64,000 bases of DNA, from NCBI GenBank assembly GCA_046331245.1, contig JAXLRH010000006.1:1-64000 (forward strand). Reading direction: 5' to 3'. Position 1 is the first letter of the stretch; every line of letters starts with the position of its first letter. Position numbers and translations under genes: made by a program. Source of the DNA: SSF14 sp046331245. GTDB lineage: Bacteria > Actinomycetota > Acidimicrobiia > Acidimicrobiales > Microtrichaceae. Of this stretch, positions 44,027 to 52,488 are shown piece by piece. The notes below the pieces were generated by a model. The model saw only the letters and a program-made list of their open reading frames with translations, did not search any database and was not told where the DNA came from.

Positions 44027-44740
44027 GTGAAGGTCCTCGTGGTCTCCCCGCATTTCGACGATGCGCCCCTCAGTTTGGGCCAGTCGCTGCTCGACGGCGA
44101 GTTGTCGGGACACCGGGTGACCGTCGGGGTCGTGTACTCGCGGTCCAACTGGACCCGCTGGTTCCACCCCACTCGGGCACGCTGGCCGCTGGCCACCGCC
44201 ATCCGCCTCGCCGAGGAAGCGCGCAACGCCGTCCGGTTCCGCTACCGCGTGCGGCGGGGTGGGCTGGAGGAGGTGGTGCTGCGCACCGGCGAGCTCGACT
44301 CGTCCACGTTCCTCTCGAGCGACTTCGACGCCGCGGCCTCCAGCGAGCTGCCGTCGGTCCTCACGGTGCTGGGCAAGTGGGCCCCCTCCTACGACGTCGT
44401 GATCGCCCCGCTCGGCATCGGCGACCACGTCGACCACCGCCTGTGCGCCGAGGCGGCCCGCCGGATCGCCGCCGACACCGGCGCGGCCATGGCGTTCTAC
44501 GAGGATCGGCCGTACGCGTGCGTGCTCACCGAGGAGCAGCTCGCCGAGGCTGCGTCGGCGATCGACCCGCGCCTGGTCCGCCGCCCAGTGAGCGGCCCGA
44601 TGGGGCCGGGCAAGCACTCGCGCATCTGGTACCCGAGCCAGTTCGACGAGTTCTTCCTCACCGCGATCGCGCTCGACCAGGAGAACGCCCGCGCCGAGCA
44701 CGTGTGGGTGCTGCCCGACTCGCCCTGGCCCCGGCCGTAG
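44027..44740 (+). CDS. PIG-L/LmbE-family deacetylase
   Basis: The 237-residue protein has the zinc-deacetylase motif PHFDDAPLSLG at its N-terminus (canonical PHPDDE; here FDDA) and GDHVDHRL for the distal His. Members remove acetyl groups from N-acetylglucosamine-type sugars, including the mycothiol intermediate and glycolipids. The Pro-to-Phe and Glu-to-Ala changes make it a divergent member, so activity is less certain. It is translated from a GTG with a leaderless-type -10 box. Beside GT-C and acyltransferase genes it may trim an envelope sugar. Confidence 0.8.
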   Translation: MKVLVVSPHFDDAPLSLGQSLLDGELSGHRVTVGVVYSRSNWTRWFHPTRARWPLATAIRLAEEARNAVRFRYRVRRGGLEEVVLRTGELDSSTFLSSDFDAAASSELPSVLTVLGKWAPSYDVVIAPLGIGDHVDHRLCAEAARRIAADTGAAMAFYEDRPYACVLTEEQLAEAASAIDPRLVRRPVSGPMGPGKHSRIWYPSQFDEFFLTAIALDQENARAEHVWVLPDSPWPRP

Positions 44741-44743
44741 CCG

Positions 44744-45898
44744 TCAGGGCTTCTGGCAGTCCTTGCAGTGGACGTCGGGGGCGTCCTTGCCGTCCACCAG
44801 GTCCGTCACCCAGTCGAGCAGCGACGTCCCGTCCACCTTCACGTCGTAGAACTGCGGGCGGGTGAGGATCGTGTGGAGCGTGCCGGGGCCGACCCAGCTG
44901 TGGATCGTCACGCCGTGGTCCTCGACGAACGTGTTGTTCTCGTCGATCATCGTCATGAGGTCGTCACCGGGGAAGCCCACGAGTGACACGAACCGCTGCT
45001 GCGTCTCGTCGTAGGCGGTGTTGATGCTGGCGAGGGTGATGGACGGATCGTGCTTGCCGGCCTGCACGAACGTGCCCGGCAGGGTCCAGGCCGAGGCCGG
45101 CTCGCCGGCGCTCTCGGGCCAGCGAGGGATCGCCGTCGACGTGCCCCACAGCGCGGTGATCGCCGACGTGATGGCCGGCGTTCCGGGGTAGGCGCCCGAG
45201 CCGTCAGCGATCACGGTCACCTTGGCCGTGGGGAACACGTCATGGGCGAGACCGCCGTACATGGGCGTCGCCGCCGAGCCGGCGCTGCCGCCCGCAACGA
45301 CCACCTGCGTAGCGGCGGGGAACACCGACGCCGCCGCGGCCAGGGCCGTGCTGCCGTTGATCGACCCGTTGTGGTGGATCACCACCCCCTTGCCGTAGTC
45401 GTGCACCGCGTTGCCGAGATGGAGGTCCCCGGTGCAGTACGGGACGAACACGATGGAGTCGTCGCGGAAGGGGTTCTTCGGGTTGTCGAGGTCGAGGATG
45501 CCCGTCAGGCGCGAGCTCGGCTGCTTGGGGTCGGCGCCGGAGAGGTTGCGCGTGTACGACGGGTCCTCGGGCCCACAGGTCGTCGCCGAGAAGCAGGCGC
45601 CGCCACCCTCCAGGTAGAAGACGACGCGCTTCGACGTGCCGTGGTGGATCCAGAAGTGGAACTCCGACGCGTCGCTGCACATGCAGTCCGACGGCGCGAC
45701 GACCTTCTGCCACTCGACCGTCGACGCGAGCGTCGCGCCCGACGATTCGCCCGACGATGCGGTGGACGACGCGATCGTCGTGGTCACGCGGGCGGACGCG
45801 CCCGCTCCCGTCGCCGGGTCGTTCGCACACGCGGTGGCCACCACGACCACCACGAGCGCCAGCACCGCTGCCATCACCGAACGAGCGGTTCTCGACAT
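44744..45898 (-). CDS. Pectinacetylesterase-family lipoprotein
   Basis: The 384-residue protein has a signal peptide with lipobox-like ATAC (Cys about 22), a Ser/Thr-rich linker, then a pectinacetylesterase-like alpha/beta hydrolase. Signatures are VFYLEGGGACFS, the nucleophile GGSAGSAATPMYGG and the distal His in GTLHTIL. Family members deacetylate pectin or other polysaccharides; many bacterial ones have unknown substrates. A CxC pair near residue 72 and a terminal CKDC could form disulfides. Two close ATG codons (45904 and 45898) compete; GGGGG is better spaced for the second. Confidence 0.82.
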   Translation of the reverse strand: MSRTARSVMAAVLALVVVVVATACANDPATGAGASARVTTTIASSTASSGESSGATLASTVEWQKVVAPSDCMCSDASEFHFWIHHGTSKRVVFYLEGGGACFSATTCGPEDPSYTRNLSGADPKQPSSRLTGILDLDNPKNPFRDDSIVFVPYCTGDLHLGNAVHDYGKGVVIHHNGSINGSTALAAAASVFPAATQVVVAGGSAGSAATPMYGGLAHDVFPTAKVTVIADGSGAYPGTPAITSAITALWGTSTAIPRWPESAGEPASAWTLPGTFVQAGKHDPSITLASINTAYDETQQRFVSLVGFPGDDLMTMIDENNTFVEDHGVTIHSWVGPGTLHTILTRPQFYDVKVDGTSLLDWVTDLVDGKDAPDVHCKDCQKP

Positions 45899-46000
45899 GA
45901 CCATCCCCCGACCCCCACGACTCACCGCGGCGAACCTCGCCACCCGGCGAACCTACCGCGCCACGCACCGACCCTCCCCGCGCACTGCCCCTCCCACACA

Positions 46001-46059
46001 CTGCGGGTTTTGGGGTTCGTTGTGCGCGAGGGGTGAACACAACGAACCCCAAAACGCAG
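46001..46059. terminator. 22-bp stem palindrome at the end of the cyp51 operon
   Basis: CTGCG-GG-TTTTGGGGTTCGTTGTG (46001-46024) pairs with CACAACGAACCCCAAAACGCAG (46038-46059), apart from two bulged G, around a 13-base loop. It lies 33 bp beyond the last gene of the operon and is a likely terminator. The rest of 45899-46092 holds nothing else that I recognise. Confidence 0.6.
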
Positions 46060-46092
46060 GAACGGTGCGTCGGACGCCGGCGAAACCGTGGG

Positions 46093-46848
46093 TCAGATGC
46101 GCTTCGACTGGCCGCCGTCGACGGCGAAGATCTGGCCCGTGATCCACGACGCGTCGTCGGAGAGCAGGAACATGAGCATGTTCGCCATGTCCTCCGGCGT
46201 ACCGGGGCGCTTGAGCATGACGTCACCCAGGAGCACACCGAAGTTCTCCTCGCCGCCGCTGATCAGGTGCGTCGCCTCCGTGTTGGTCGGGCCGGGGGCG
46301 ATGGCGTTGACGCGGATGCCCATCGACGCCATCTCGGCGGCGAGGTTGATCGTGATCGAGTTGAGCGCCGCCTTCGCGACGCCGTAGAACCCCGCCGCCA
46401 TCCACGCAGCCGTCGAGGACTGGTTGACGATCGCCGCGCCCTCCTGCTTGCGCAACTCACGCCACACCGCACGGGTCGCGTAGATCGCACCGTTCATGTT
46501 CACGTCCATGAACTTGCGGTAGTAGTCGAGGTCGATCCGCAACAGGCCGTTGATCTCCATCGAGTGGTAGATCGCCGCGTTGTTCACGAGGTGATCGATG
46601 CGACCGAATCGTTCGACGGTCGCCGCGGCCATGGCGATGCAGCTCTCGGGATCGGACACGTCGACGTGCACAGCGAGCGCGGCGCCGCCCTCGCCCTCGA
46701 TGGCCGCGACCACCTTCGCCGCGTTCTCGTCGTTGATGTCGGCCACCACGACCGAAGCGCCTTCATGCGCGAGCGCCAGCGCGTATCCCTCGCCGATGCC
46801 CTGCCCGGCACCGGTCACGATGCTCACCTTCCCGTCGAAGCGACCCAT
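46093..46848 (-). CDS. SDR-family oxidoreductase (last gene of the cyp51 operon)
   Basis: The 251-residue short-chain dehydrogenase has TGAGQGIG for NAD(P) binding, NNAA, the catalytic Ser in NQSSTAAW and YGVAK. VADIND favours NAD over NADP. It should oxidise or reduce a hydroxyl or keto group on a steroid- or terpenoid-like substrate, by context. The ATG shares one base with the stop of the carboxymuconolactone-decarboxylase-like gene (TGATG). In the mycobacterial cyp51 region an SDR is also found beside the aldehyde dehydrogenase. Confidence 0.9.
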   Translation of the reverse strand: MGRFDGKVSIVTGAGQGIGEGYALALAHEGASVVVADINDENAAKVVAAIEGEGGAALAVHVDVSDPESCIAMAAATVERFGRIDHLVNNAAIYHSMEINGLLRIDLDYYRKFMDVNMNGAIYATRAVWRELRKQEGAAIVNQSSTAAWMAAGFYGVAKAALNSITINLAAEMASMGIRVNAIAPGPTNTEATHLISGGEENFGVLLGDVMLKRPGTPEDMANMLMFLLSDDASWITGQIFAVDGGQSKRI

Positions 46849-47228
46849 CAGCTCCCGCCTTCCTTCTTCTTGTTGTTCCGAGCGATCGCGCTCTCGACCT
46901 GGTTGTTGATGCGGGCGGCGCGGGGCCAGCCCGCGTAGTGCGCGACGAAGATCACGATCTCGCGGAGCTGCTCGTCGGTGAACTCCTCGTTGCCGAGCGC
47001 CGCCGGCAGCTGGATGTCGAGCACGTCCTCCTGGCCGGAGCCGATGACGAGGCCGATGAGGAGGAGCCGGCGGTCGCGGTTGGTGAGGCCGGGCCGGTTC
47101 CAGATCTCGGCGAAGAGGTGGTCGACCGTGTACCCGAAGAAGTCACCGGGCCCGTCGCTCACCTCCCAGCCGTACACCTCGGTCATCTTCTCGAGACCCC
47201 TGCGGCGCTGTTCGCTCATCTCACTCAT
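46848..47228 (-). CDS. Carboxymuconolactone decarboxylase/AhpD-like protein
   Basis: The 126-residue protein has the helical AhpD-like fold, with NRPGLTNRDRRLLLIGLVIGSGQ and EIVIFVAHYAGWPRA. The Cys pair of peroxide-reducing AhpD is missing, so the carboxymuconolactone-decarboxylase-like group fits better. The actual reaction is unknown. It overlaps the hydroxyisobutyrate-dehydrogenase-like gene by 8 bp and the SDR by one base. Mycobacterium tuberculosis Rv0771 occupies the same context, from memory. Confidence 0.85.
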   Translation of the reverse strand: MSEMSEQRRRGLEKMTEVYGWEVSDGPGDFFGYTVDHLFAEIWNRPGLTNRDRRLLLIGLVIGSGQEDVLDIQLPAALGNEEFTDEQLREIVIFVAHYAGWPRAARINNQVESAIARNNKKKEGGS

Positions 47229-48060
47229 CGGGTACCCCCAGCTCTGCTGCCAGTCGTTCGAGTGCGAGCCGTGCCAGCGGCGTGTCGACGCCCAGCTCGT
47301 CGGCCAGCTCCAGTGCCTGCGTCAGGTCCTTCTCGCCGAGCGACGCGACGTTGGCGAAGACGCCGTACCAGTCGTCGTCGGGGGCGAGCGGGCCGACCGA
47401 GTCGCGCAGCATGATGGCGCCGGGCCCGCCGGTGACCGAGTCGGTGTGGCGCACGATGGCGCCGAGCTCGGCCACGCTGATGCCCGCCGCGTCGGCCAGT
47501 CGCTGCGCCTCGCCGACGGCGGTGAACGCCACGAAGTGCAGGAGGTTGCGGGCGAGCTTGGCCCGCGTGCCGGCGCCGACGTCGCCCATGTGGCTGATCA
47601 TCGAGGCGAAGTGCGAGAACACCGGGCGGCACGCCTCCACGGCGTCGGCCGAGCCGCCCACCATCACCGCGAGCGTGCCGGCATGGGCGCCCATGGCGCC
47701 GCCGGAGATGGGAGCGTCGACCACCGACACGCCGAGCGGCTCCGCCACCTCGGCGAGGGCGATCGCGGTGGTGGCGCGGATGGTGGAGTGGATGGCGATC
47801 ACCTGGCCGGGACGCGATGCGGCCAGCAGCTGCGTGGTGACGTCGCGCACCTGGTCGTCGTCGCGCACGACCACGGAGATGACGTCGGCGCGGCGGGCCA
47901 CGTCGGGCACGTCCGCCGCCGCCTGCGCGCCCTTGGCGACCAGCCTCTCGTACGACTCGGGGCGCACGTCGAACACGACGAGTCCGTCCGGGTGCGCCAG
48001 CAACCGGCGGGCCATCGGCCCGCCGATGTTGCCGAGCCCGATGAACCCCGCGACGGTCAT
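47221..48060 (-). CDS. 3-Hydroxyisobutyrate-dehydrogenase-like NAD(P) oxidoreductase
   Basis: The 279-residue protein has the beta-hydroxyacid dehydrogenase layout: GFIGLGNIGGPMARRL for the cofactor, DAPISGGAMGAHAG for the substrate region and the catalytic Lys in GTRAKLARNLLHF (Lys-x4-Asn variant KLARN). It should act on a 3-hydroxyacid or a related alcohol. The ATG at 48060 lies 13 bp after the aldehyde dehydrogenase stop. The end overlaps the next gene by 8 bp. Its counterpart near mycobacterial cyp51 is Rv0770, from memory. Confidence 0.9.
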   Translation of the reverse strand: MTVAGFIGLGNIGGPMARRLLAHPDGLVVFDVRPESYERLVAKGAQAAADVPDVARRADVISVVVRDDDQVRDVTTQLLAASRPGQVIAIHSTIRATTAIALAEVAEPLGVSVVDAPISGGAMGAHAGTLAVMVGGSADAVEACRPVFSHFASMISHMGDVGAGTRAKLARNLLHFVAFTAVGEAQRLADAAGISVAELGAIVRHTDSVTGGPGAIMLRDSVGPLAPDDDWYGVFANVASLGEKDLTQALELADELGVDTPLARLALERLAAELGVPDE

Positions 48061-48073
48061 GCTCGGCCGGGCA

Positions 48074-49558
48074 TCAGATGCCCTCGGCGATCGACTTGAT
48101 CTCGAGGTACTCCTCGAAACCGGCGACGCCCATCTCGCGGCCGATACCGCTCTGCTTGTACCCCCCGAACGGCATGTCGGGACTGTAGAAGATGCCCCCG
48201 TTGACGCCGATGGTTCCGGTGCGGACACGCCGTGCCACGGCCCGAGCGCGCTCCACGTCGGTGCCCACGACGGCGCCCGAGAGGCCGAACGTCGAGTTGT
48301 TGGCGATGGCCACGGCGTCGTCGTCGCCGTCGTGGGGGATGATCGCGAGCACCGGCCCGAAGATCTCCTCCTGGGCGACGGTGGAGTCGGGGTCGACCCC
48401 GACGAGCACGGTCGGCTCCACGAAGAACCCACCGGCGAGGTCGCCGTCGAGCATTCCCGCCGCCCCGCCGGTCGCGAGCGTCGCGCCCTCGTCGACGGCG
48501 GTGCGGATGTAGCCGAGCACCCGCTCCTGCTGCGCCCGGCTCACGAGCGGGCCCATGAAGTTGCCGGCGTCGGTGGGGTCGCCCCAACCGATGCCGCCGA
48601 TCATCGACACGACCTGCTCGACGCACTCGTCGTGCTTCGCGCGCGGCACCAGCATGCGCGTCGTGATGGCGCACCCCTGACCGGCGTGGGCCATGATCTG
48701 GAACGCGACGCCGATGGCGGCCGTGGGGATGTCGGCGTCGTCGAGCACGACGTACGCCGACTTGCCGCCGAGCTCGAGGAACGTCTTCTTCACCGTCGTC
48801 GCAGCCGCCGCCATCACCTTGCGGCCGGTGGCGGTGGACCCGGTGAACGACACGAGGTCGACCCGCGGATCGGTGCACAGCATCTCGCCGATGGCGTTGT
48901 CCGACGACGTGATCACGTTGAACACCCCCGCCGGGATGTCGGTGTGCTCGGCGACGAGGCGGCCGAGCACGGTGGCGGACCACGGCGTGTGCGGGGCGGC
49001 CTTCAGCACGACGGTGCACCCGGCGGCGAGCGCCGGCCCGACCTTCGCGAGATTGATCTGGTGCGGGAAGTTCCACGGCGTGATCGCCGCGACGACACCG
49101 GCCGCCTCCCGCCGGATCGTGCGGTGGGTGGCGACGCCGAACGGCTTCGCGTCGCCCATGTCGGTCTCCCACTCGTACGACTCGGCGACGTCCGCCGCGT
49201 AGCCGAGGCCCTCGACGGGGATGTCGAGCTGCGGGCCGAACGTGAGCGACACGGGGCAGCCGACCTCGGCGACGGTGAGCTCGCGGATCTCGTCCGCGTG
49301 CTCGACGAACGCCGCCTGCAGCTGACGGATGCACCGCACGCGCAGCTCGACGTCGGTCGACCACTCGGTCTCGTCGAACGCCCGCCGTGCCGCCGCGATC
49401 GCGGCCTCGATGTCGGCCACGGAGGCGTCGGGAGCGACGCCCACCACCTGCCCCGTCGCGGGGTTGACGTTGTCGTAGGTCGCGCCGCCCGTGGCGGGCG
49501 TCAGCTTGCCGTCGATGAGGAGGAGCGACTCGGGCGCGCCGGAACCGGGGAGCGCCAT
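48074..49558 (-). CDS. NAD-dependent aldehyde dehydrogenase
   Basis: The 494-residue protein is a full-length aldehyde dehydrogenase. AITPWNFPH, the catalytic Glu in LELGGK, the Cys in AGQGCAITTR and EEIFGPVLAI are intact. It should oxidise an aldehyde made by the neighbouring P450 or dehydrogenases to an acid. The ATG at 49558 lies two bases from the SnoaL-like gene's stop, well inside the operon. It corresponds in context to mycobacterial aldA (Rv0768), from memory. Confidence 0.93.
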   Translation of the reverse strand: MALPGSGAPESLLLIDGKLTPATGGATYDNVNPATGQVVGVAPDASVADIEAAIAAARRAFDETEWSTDVELRVRCIRQLQAAFVEHADEIRELTVAEVGCPVSLTFGPQLDIPVEGLGYAADVAESYEWETDMGDAKPFGVATHRTIRREAAGVVAAITPWNFPHQINLAKVGPALAAGCTVVLKAAPHTPWSATVLGRLVAEHTDIPAGVFNVITSSDNAIGEMLCTDPRVDLVSFTGSTATGRKVMAAAATTVKKTFLELGGKSAYVVLDDADIPTAAIGVAFQIMAHAGQGCAITTRMLVPRAKHDECVEQVVSMIGGIGWGDPTDAGNFMGPLVSRAQQERVLGYIRTAVDEGATLATGGAAGMLDGDLAGGFFVEPTVLVGVDPDSTVAQEEIFGPVLAIIPHDGDDDAVAIANNSTFGLSGAVVGTDVERARAVARRVRTGTIGVNGGIFYSPDMPFGGYKQSGIGREMGVAGFEEYLEIKSIAEGI

Positions 49559-49560
49559 CG

Positions 49561-50115
49561 TCAGTCCCACAGTCCGACGGGCGACTTGCCCACCGGGTAG
49601 CGGCACGGCTGCGGCTCGCCCGACGCGGCGATGTCCATGCGACGCTTCATGCCGTCGGAGAGGTTGTCGTCGCGGAACATCTGGATGAAGAGCGCCGTGG
49701 CGTTGCCGACGTCGAAGAAGTCGCGCTGCCAGCTCCACTGGAAGTTGCCGGCGTAACGGAACCAGCTGCCGCCGATGCCGGCCACCTCGTAGGTGCCGCC
49801 GTCGGGGCGGGGCGTGGTGGCGACCTGCTTCCAGAAGCCGAGCACCTCGCCCTGCTGATCGTCGATCAGCACCTTCTGGTACGGGTACTCCCAGCCGTCG
49901 AGGCCACCCATCTCGATGCCGAGCGCGACGTCGCGGATCTGGTCGCGACCCACCGTCATGAAGTCCTCGTTCGGGCCGTAGTTCCACCCGTAGGTGGCGT
50001 CCTCGGTGTACATCTCGACCATGCCGGTCCAGTCGCCGGCGGCTTCGGCGTCGCGATTGGCCTGCAGCCACCGCTCCACCATCTCTTCGAGTTCGGCACG
50101 GGGATACGCAGTCAT
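49561..50115 (-). CDS. SnoaL/NTF2-like protein
   Basis: The 184-residue protein has the SnoaL-like cone fold: EEMVERWLQANRDAEAAGDW, then MYTEDATYGWNYGPNEDF, as in ketosteroid isomerase and polyketide cyclase relatives. The ATG at 50115 shares one base with the ferredoxin stop and has AGGAGG upstream; a TTG one codon earlier is less likely. By family it might isomerise or cyclise a steroid-like intermediate, or simply bind it. A KSI-like gene (Rv0760c) also lies near mycobacterial cyp51, from memory. Confidence 0.85.
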   Translation of the reverse strand: MTAYPRAELEEMVERWLQANRDAEAAGDWTGMVEMYTEDATYGWNYGPNEDFMTVGRDQIRDVALGIEMGGLDGWEYPYQKVLIDDQQGEVLGFWKQVATTPRPDGGTYEVAGIGGSWFRYAGNFQWSWQRDFFDVGNATALFIQMFRDDNLSDGMKRRMDIAASGEPQPCRYPVGKSPVGLWD

Positions 50116-50318
50116 CAATCCTCCTGAATGGACAGAGCGTGGGTGGGACAGAAGCGGACGGCGGCCTCGACCTGGGGCCGCAGCGCGTCGTCGGGGGTGG
50201 GCTGCAGGATCGTGAGCTCCCCCTTCTTCGAGACGGAGAAGACGTCGGGGGCCTCACCCTCGCAGACGCCGTGGCCCTGGCAGAGGTCGGGGTCGACGAC
50301 GACGCGCCAGCCGCTCAC
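50115..50318 (-). CDS. 3Fe-4S-type ferredoxin partner of CYP51
   Basis: The 67-residue protein is a small ferredoxin with cysteines in LCQGHGVCEGEAP and FCPTHAL. The second position of the usual CxxCxxC is His (CQGHGVC), the pattern of P450-associated [3Fe-4S] ferredoxins. It should feed electrons to CYP51 and perhaps the second P450. The GTG start overlaps the CYP51 stop (GTGA). The gene order cyp51-ferredoxin is the same as in Mycobacterium tuberculosis (Rv0764c-Rv0763c). Confidence 0.93.
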   Translation of the reverse strand: MSGWRVVVDPDLCQGHGVCEGEAPDVFSVSKKGELTILQPTPDDALRPQVEAAVRFCPTHALSIQED

Positions 50319-51706
50319 GCGCGCTCCCGGCGGGCGTAGCGGACGACGGTGGGCCGCTGCATCTGCACGACCATCTTCGAGTGGTCGTTCACGTAGCTCT
50401 CCGGCGGCTGCCCGAGCTCGAACGTCCAGTCCTTGAGCAGCACCGACAGGATCACCTTGAGCTGCATCATCGCGAACTGGGCGCCGACGCAGCGGTGACG
50501 GCCGGCACCGAACGGAATCCAGGTCCACGGGTTCGAGAGGTCCTCGTTGCGGGGGTCGAGGTAGCGCTCGGGGTCGTAGCGGTCGGCGTCGGGGAAGTCT
50601 TCGGCGATGCGATTCGACACGGCCGGCGTGGCGCCCACGAGCCAGCCCTCGGGGATCGTGTAACCGCACACCTCGAACGGCTGCTTCGCGACGCGCAGCA
50701 GCAGGATGAGCGGCGGGTGGAGACGCAACGCCTCCTTGATGGCGGCCTCGGTGCGGGGCATCTCGCGCAGCGCCTGGTAGCTGACCGAGCGGCCGTCGGC
50801 GTAGAGCTCGTCGAGCTCGGCGACGACGGCCGCCATCGCCTCGGGGTTGCGGAGCAGCTCGATGATGGTCCACGACAGCGTCGTCGAGGTGGTGTGATGA
50901 CCGGCGAACATCATCGAGATGAACATGCCGGTGACGTAGTCGGCGCTGAACATCAGCGAGCCGTCCTCGTTGCGCAGCGAGAGCAGCACGTCGACGAGAT
51001 CGCGGTCGTCGCCGGTGGCGAGGGGCTGCTCGAGGCGGCGGTCGAGGATCTCCGCGATCAGCGTCACCAGCGCGGCGCGGGCCTCGTCGCGCCGGCGGAA
51101 GCTGGGGATCTCGAGGTATGGGTCGACGAAGGCGAGGGCGTCGGTGCCCTGCTCGAGGTCGTGGAAGAGCTGGGCGAACTGCGGGGTGAGCTCCTCGCGG
51201 AACTTCGCGCCGATCAGGCACGTCGTCGAGGTGTAGATCGTGAGCTCGGCGAACCAGTCGAGCATCTCGAACTCACCGCGCTCCGCGCCCTCGGGATCGT
51301 CGGCACCGAAGCGTTCGACCATGCGGTCGATCTCGGCCGCGATGTGCTCCGCGTGGCCACGCATGAACTTGTCGCGCAGCGCCTGGTTGTGCATCATCTC
51401 GCGCCGCCGCTCGGCCGACGCGTCGAACACGACGCCCTCGCCGAACACCGGCTTCATGAAGGGGTAGGCCTCGGCCTGGTCGAGCTGCTCCTCGGACGCG
51501 CGGAAGTACGCCTCGTTGGCCTCGGCGCCGCTGAGCAGGGCCACCGGACGGCCCGCGAGGAGGAACGTGCCGACGTCGCCGCACTCGGCCCGCACGCGTT
51601 CCATGAGCCCGATCGGGTCGTGGCGCAGCTCCTCGAGGTGGCCGCCGTCGTCGAGCGCGCCCGACACCAGGGGCGGCTCGTGGAGGGAGATCGTGGTGTC
51701 GCTCAT
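50315..51706 (-). CDS. Cytochrome P450 CYP51-like (sterol 14-alpha-demethylase family)
   Basis: The 463-residue P450 is closely like mycobacterial CYP51. Shared stretches are VVFDASAERRREMMHNQALR, FAELTIYTSTTCLIG, MMFAGHHTTSTTLSW on the I helix, KEALRLHPPLILLLRVAK and WIPFGAGRHRCVGAQFA with the heme Cys. The AGHHT motif in place of AGxET is a CYP51 hallmark. CYP51 removes the 14-alpha-methyl of lanosterol-type sterols; in bacteria without sterol synthesis the natural substrate is unsettled. Start and stop are coupled to neighbours by TGATG and GTGA overlaps. Confidence 0.93.
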   Translation of the reverse strand: MSDTTISLHEPPLVSGALDDGGHLEELRHDPIGLMERVRAECGDVGTFLLAGRPVALLSGAEANEAYFRASEEQLDQAEAYPFMKPVFGEGVVFDASAERRREMMHNQALRDKFMRGHAEHIAAEIDRMVERFGADDPEGAERGEFEMLDWFAELTIYTSTTCLIGAKFREELTPQFAQLFHDLEQGTDALAFVDPYLEIPSFRRRDEARAALVTLIAEILDRRLEQPLATGDDRDLVDVLLSLRNEDGSLMFSADYVTGMFISMMFAGHHTTSTTLSWTIIELLRNPEAMAAVVAELDELYADGRSVSYQALREMPRTEAAIKEALRLHPPLILLLRVAKQPFEVCGYTIPEGWLVGATPAVSNRIAEDFPDADRYDPERYLDPRNEDLSNPWTWIPFGAGRHRCVGAQFAMMQLKVILSVLLKDWTFELGQPPESYVNDHSKMVVQMQRPTVVRYARRERA

Positions 51707-52488
51707 CAGTCCTCGTCTCGGATGGGGGCTTCGGGATTGACCTCGACCAGCGACAGGTGCGTGCCTCGCGGCGCCGCGACCACGCTGACGACCGCAGCGG
51801 CGATCGACTCGGCCGGCAGGTACTGGTGATGGCGGAGCAGGCCCCAGCGCTTCCAGTCCTTGAGGCAGCGGTCGATCATCACCGGGTCCCAGCTCCACCC
51901 CATCTCGGTGAAGGTCGGGCCCGGCCGGACGATCGAGGCGCGGACGCCCGAGCCCTCGAGCTCCATCTGCAGGGTGCGGCCGAACGACTCGAGCCCCGCC
52001 TTCGATGCGTTGTACGCCCCCACCAGGGGCCGGGGCGTGCTGGCGTTCTGCGAGGTCACGAGCACGATGTCGCCACGCCGGCGCTCCACCATGGGGGCCA
52101 GCAGCTCCACCACCAGACGGTGCGCGCCGACCAGGTTGGTGTCGAGCTGACGGAGGAACGTCGCGGTGTCGGCCGTGTGCGCGGCGGCGGGCACCATGTC
52201 GCCGGCGTTGGAGACGACGACCTCGATGGGGCCCATCGCCTCCTGCGCCGCCGCGGCAGCGGCGCCCACCGACTCGTCGTCGGTGACGTCGAGGCGCACC
52301 ACGGCGGCCTCGCCCCCGTTCGCTCGCAGCACGTCCGCCAGCTCCTCCAGGCGCTCCACGCGGCGGGCGGCCAGCACGACGGGGAAGCCCGCCGCTGACA
52401 GGGCGGTGACGGTTGCCGCGCCGATGCCCGACGACGCGCCGGTGACGAGCGCCGGCCGGCGATCGGGGTGGTCGGGGAAGTCGCTCAT
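51706..52488 (-). CDS. SDR-family oxidoreductase beside CYP51
   Basis: The 260-residue classical SDR has VTGASSGIGAATV, the NADP-favouring AARRVERLEEL, NAGDMV in place of NNAG, the catalytic Ser region SQNAST and YNASK. It should interconvert a hydroxyl and a ketone. The ATG overlaps the P450 stop (ATGA) and its stop overlaps the CYP51 start (TGATG). Mycobacterial Rv0765c sits at the same place between the two P450 genes, from memory. Confidence 0.92.
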   Translation of the reverse strand: MSDFPDHPDRRPALVTGASSGIGAATVTALSAAGFPVVLAARRVERLEELADVLRANGGEAAVVRLDVTDDESVGAAAAAAQEAMGPIEVVVSNAGDMVPAAAHTADTATFLRQLDTNLVGAHRLVVELLAPMVERRRGDIVLVTSQNASTPRPLVGAYNASKAGLESFGRTLQMELEGSGVRASIVRPGPTFTEMGWSWDPVMIDRCLKDWKRWGLLRHHQYLPAESIAAAVVSVVAAPRGTHLSLVEVNPEAPIRDED

